Origin: Xiphophorus maculatus
Taxonomy: Eukaryota; Chordata; Actinopteri; Cyprinodontiformes; Poeciliidae
Direction of reading: 5' to 3'
NCBI RefSeq assembly: GCF_002775205.1
Contig: NC_036445.1
Location: forward strand, 4,298,802-4,362,801
Length of the DNA stretch: 64,000 nt
The notes beneath the pieces were generated by a model that did no database searches, was not told the origin of the DNA, and worked only from the letters and a program-made list of their open reading frames with translations. The first letter of the stretch is position 1. Every line of letters begins with the position of its first letter. The translations under genes were made by a program, and so were the position numbers. Shown here piece by piece: positions 59,701 to 64,000 of this stretch.

Positions 59701-61140
59701 TGATCAAGTCTTCCCTCTGAGCTGTTCTGCTAAAGGCTTTATAGTATTAGCATTTTGAATTATTAATACTATGTCAGATTAATAAAAAGTACTATTCTAT
59801 TTCCATTTTGTGAAGAATTTAAAAGCTTGACCGCTACAAGAACAGAGGTGCGTAATGCTCTTAAAAGTAAAAAATGATTTTTGTTTGAAATTAATGTGCA
59901 AAATTGGGATTTTTTTCCCCCTTGTTTTACCAACTCATCATGAGCAAAACATACAATTATTTTAAGTTACCAGGCAAAGTAGTTTGATTTTGGTAGCAAA
60001 AGGACTCGTAAATTATTAATTACTGCAAGTCTGAAATAAAAAATGTTTCTTTAATAACATTCCCTGTATTTAGTCTGGTTTGAAAAAACTTGTATGCATA
60101 GTTGTGCCTTATTCAGTTTAAAACTGAAATTAATGCAAAAAACATTGCACTAATTGTAGCAAAAAAATGCTATGTTCTTATACCATAATATTTATATTGA
60201 ACATAATCATTTATTGTGCTAACATCAAAAAGATATTGCTATAATAATGTACTGTGTTTTATGAATGTAAATTTGTTTGCATTAGGAGCCAGGTAACCAA
60301 ATATTATGTTCTAACAAAAAAACTTATTTTAATGTGAAAATGTTGCTCAAAAGGCGCAGTTTTCATGTTTGTACAATGTGTTATCTCATTGCGACAATAT
60401 ACATTTATTGTGAGACCAAATTTTGTTTTCTTTAAGAGTTGTATAGATATATTTTACAGGAAACAGGATCCACTTGCTAATGTTTCACTTTTAATTTTTA
60501 GATCTCATAGTCAAAATGAAACAAAAGGAATGACCAGAAATACCTCCTAAGATTTCTAGCCGGCCACATTGAGCTGGAATGTCTGAAAACAATGGCTGAC
60601 TCAGAGAGGGGACAAAGAGTGTCAGGAGGAGGCTGCAGACAGGGTGGAGGGTTTGCTCCCAGATGTAGCATCAGGCCACACAGAGGCCTCCTTGTCTTCC
60701 AGCTCAACCTGCTGCAGCTCTCCAAACACCGTGCTATGCAGGGAATGCTAAACGGATTAGCGCCCAGCCTGTTGAGATAATGTGAAAAATAAAATTTTAT
60801 GAAGCGATTTGAAGGCTTGGGAAAGAGTAAAGGGTGAGAAGATGTTACGCAAGACTGTGTTGAGATAAAACGTACGTGTCAATAATTATACCAGTGTGAT
60901 TAACTAGATGTGAAAGTTTACGTGTGTGATATGCAAAACTCATATAAAACTCATATAACATTTTTTGATAACGTGTGACGTACAAATTAGCATGTACTGA
61001 TATTTCTCAAAAAATGTTAATATTGCATAAAAGTGCTAGATTTTTTGCCACTCATCCAGAAAGTGAAACAGCCATTTGATACAGATTCATAACAAAGAGA
61101 CAAAGAGAGCTTTTATTTTTACAATTTTGACTATTATCAT
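56780..61140. other. Intergenic, no gene recognised
   Basis: GC-richer patches at about 59270-59500 and about 60560-60770 hold open frames on both strands without domains. They may be conserved regulatory DNA, but nothing specific is supported. Confidence 0.4.
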
Positions 61141-61184
61141 GTCTGTGTTAAGAAGTACCAAAATTCAGTCTCTCCGAAAATCAG

Positions 61185-61360
61185 AATTTCACATTAGTCC
61201 AATAAAAAACTAATGTTTTAAGCACAAATGTCAGGCTTCTATACACTAAATACTTGGTTTGGCCTCCTCTTGCATGAATGACTGCATTAATGTGCTGTGG
61301 CAATCAGTGTATGACACACTGTGTAGGTGCAATTGAAGGCCAAATTACTTTGATGAGATG
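61185..61360 (-). mobile_element. Mariner/Tc1-type relic, reversed transposase fragment
   Basis: 'aatgtcaggcttctatacac', 'tacttggtttggcctcctct', 'tgcatgaatgactgcattaa' and 'aggccaaattactttgatga' match, in order, the reversed transposase C-terminal region of the family represented at 14833-15225. The frame is broken. Confidence 0.6.
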
Positions 61361-61734
61361 ATCAGAGACACAGAATTTTGGGTTTTAATTATCTATAAAT
61401 CAGCCAGGTTTGTTTCTTATAATCAAAATGAAAAGAAACAAAGGCTTGGAATTTATCAGTCTATATTTGAGAAATATACAGAACAGTGGAGACCAAAGTC
61501 AGTCCTTGAGGGTTGACTTTGGGCACCACTGAATATGAGTTTCACTGTATGAGGTGACGGGTAAGAAATATTGCATATTATTTTTTTTTTATATATGTAC
61601 TCCATAAGATTTCTAAATGTGATGTCCATGTGAAACTGTAAAGCTTAAAGTTTCATAGTGTGGATTTTGCTCCATAATGCCTGTGAGATAAATGTAAGAG
61701 ATAACAGTGAAAGACAACACACTTGGTTTCACTT

Positions 61735-63715
61735 TTCTGTTTTTATTAGCTGTGTACATCATACACAAAACCTTTTTGGAATAAAAAAAATCTCTCTCAT
61801 ATACACCCAATTTTAGAGACACTTTGTAAACATGCAATAAAAATAGGTCTATGTAAAAGCTGTTTCAGGAGTGTGTCATGCTCGTGACAAATACAGAAAA
61901 ACATCAAGGCTGCAAGTTTTAATTTATGACATGAATAAATAAACTAAGCCCATCATTTTTGGTTTGCGCTCAGCCCACGAGTCCTCGCAGGCTAACCTCC
62001 ACATACTTTAACAGATTAACAGTGGCATCCTCCAGGGCAAGAAATGGGAATGACCTTTCAGGGAAGTGTGAAGCAGTGAGAAATGGATGAAGTGAGGTAG
62101 GATCTGTGCTTATCAGTGGGAGGAAAGTTGGTTCATCCTCCCCTGCATGCTTTCATGGACCAGCTGCATGGGTTAAACATCTGTAAACTAGCAGTTGGTG
62201 AAAGTGACTCCCTACAACATTTAACAACTTCTGCCTCATTTCAAACAGAGTTGAACATATTAGTTTGAAGGATTCCAGTTCAAAGTCCTTACAGGATGGA
62301 ATATTAACCCAGGTTTTCCATGTGTATTGTGGTTTGTGACTCAAAACCTTACACAATAGTCACTAGACCGGTGTGAAATGCAATGACCTCAACTTTAATG
62401 ATTTTCTTGACCTTTGTAAGCAGTTCGAAGAAATGAAGTAAAAAAAAATAATCTGGCCAAATATTTTTTATAGTTGTTCTGGATGCTGATGTTCTTCTGA
62501 ATCCAGCTCAGTGTTAAACATCCTGGCGATTTTTACACTCTCTAATTTCCTCTATCTGTCCAGTTCAGTGCAATCATACACCCCACAGGAGCGTCTCACG
62601 AGTTTATTCCAACGCCTGCGTTCAAGGACTAAAATTGTAAGAGAAAAAAGAAAGAAAAAGAAACAAACTCAACTGGGACAGATTCAAATGAGGTACACAG
62701 TTCACTTCACTCTCACACAATGAGAATCCCTGTTTACAAAGAAAAGTATAGCTTAGTGGTTTTTAAATTACTCAGTACGAGGGAGCATTACTGTCAAGAG
62801 TAACAACCTTTAAGCATGTTTCAAACATCTATGTGCCTTTTGAGGGGTTACATGGGGAATTCAAGTCTGCTCAGAATCCAGTTCTGCCAAAAAAAAATAC
62901 TGAAAAGAAACTTGAAATGTAAAGGATAATGTCCACATCACTCATCCACTGATACTATCAAGCTACACTAGGAGAGTAAGGACAGTTCACACTCATACAA
63001 ATAGTCGCTAGGTTCTATAAATGCAACATCTAAATCTGACAAGATGAAACTATCAGCTGTTCTACAGTAGAGGAATTAAAGGTAATTATATGCCATGGAA
63101 TGCCAGTAATACTGATTGTAGTTAAATGGAAATACAAAATAGATACATGAAGGTTGTAGTTTTGCATTATGAATCTCTAGTAACGTCATTTGAACAGATG
63201 AGTAGTTCAAAATCTTCTAAGGAATATGTAAAAGTCCAACAAATTCCAGACATAAGACCTGTTAAATGCATCAACCTTTGAGCTAATCATCAACTACGTG
63301 CTAAATTTTAAGCTTGCAATAATTATACAAAAGCTCTTGTTAGTGTTAATGAGTAAATACTTAAGAACTACTGAAGTTGTAAGCTGTGTGGTAAATACTA
63401 AATAAAAAAAACAGTACATATACAGTACATGTAATACAAGAAACACATTAGCATTTGGTGTTGGAAAAGTTATCTGTCAGCTCAGTGTTAATCTAATCGT
63501 CAGGTGTATGGATCCTGTTTTAATGTCTGAAAACTGTTCAAATCGAAAACTGGTATGTTTTGTCCCTTTACCTCTGGTTTATAGATTATTGAGCAAAACT
63601 AGATCCTTCATCTGTTAAATTGACTAATTATTAGTTTAATTGGTACGTTTAAGAATGCACTTAAACACTGGCTTACAGTTTATGTGAAAATAAACTTTTA
63701 GCATTCCATGGCACA
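61735..63715 (-). other. Possible 3' UTR of a minus-strand gene beyond the window
   Basis: On the minus strand CTAATAAAAACAG (AATAAA at about 61743-61748) could be the poly(A) signal of a gene whose body lies past position 64000. The sequence to 63715 has no coding exon. This is inferred only from the hexamer and the absence of other structure. Confidence 0.2.
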
Positions 63716-63717
63716 TA

Positions 63718-63992
63718 CAGTTGAAACCAGATGTTTTGATACATTGTATAAAGATTTATTGTATGTTTACCTTCACTGTTTGACATTAAATCATACTAAA
63801 CTTTTCCAGTTTTATGTCAATTAGGATTGATGCAAGCAAGACAGCCAACAAAAACGACCCAGTGACACCAGTTCTGTCAAGAGGAATGGGCCAAACTTCC
63901 AGCAAGCTATTGAGAGAATGGCAAAATACAAATCAAATGTCGGGGAAATGTAAAGACTGTGTACAGTGTATGTAAACTTCTGGTTCCAACTG
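63718..63992 (+). mobile_element. Short Tc1-type element with inverted ends
   Basis: After a TA (63716-63717) it starts CAGTTGAAACCAGATGTTT and ends 'gtatgtaaacttctggttcc' then AACTG, the inverted copy. The interior keeps 'tgtcaagaggaatgggccaa' and 'acttccagcaagctattgag', pieces of the Tc1 transposase C-terminus. About 275 bp remain of roughly 1.6 kb. The right TA has become CA. Confidence 0.8.
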
Positions 63993-64000
63993 CAAATCTT

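Overview
This is a 64 kb window of an AT-rich vertebrate genome, almost certainly a teleost fish. The evidence is split genes with GT-AG introns, AATAAA poly(A) signals, and many repeats typical of fish genomes: Tc1/mariner remnants, hAT-type MITEs, tRNA-headed SINEs and the 3' ends of an L2-clade LINE. There is no prokaryotic signal (no operons, CRISPR or rRNA). The species cannot be named from the sequence.

Layout. (1) 1-2290: the last five coding exons and 3' UTR of an HMGN-family nucleosome-binding protein, plus strand, with exon 1 outside the window. (2) 2300-7230: intergenic DNA with a strong CTCF-like motif, a SINE nested in an older repeat, a hAT MITE with its target duplication, a degraded L2-clade LINE and a Tc1 transposase relic. 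(3) 7500-16960: a two-coding-exon gene for an unrecognised 65-residue membrane micropeptide, preceded by two TATA-type candidate promoters about 5 kb apart. (4) 16960-31100: gene-poor, with MITEs, a SINE, LINE tails and several perfect inverted repeats. (5) 31887-35340: a four-coding-exon gene for a 205-residue protein resembling vertebrate C1orf232. HMGN2 and C1orf232 both lie in human 1p36.11, so weak conserved synteny is possible. (6) 35340-41440: intergenic with two more transposon relics. (7) 41450-46600: the most unusual part. A single-exon 480-residue coiled-coil gene lies between an L1-type ORF1 relic and a reverse-transcriptase relic from a non-LTR element. Its upstream region carries a perfect RFX X-box, an ETS-site palindrome and two competing hairpins with CRE-like sites. 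(8) 46600-64000: no convincing coding gene, only low-complexity tracts, inverted repeats and transposon relics, ending in a short Tc1-type element.

The three spliced genes do not form a functional unit. The item most worth following is the 480-residue single-exon gene: the X-box suggests a ciliary role, and the intronless structure beside LINE debris suggests a retrogene or orphan gene. Splice sites and families were judged by eye. No database or folding program was run.
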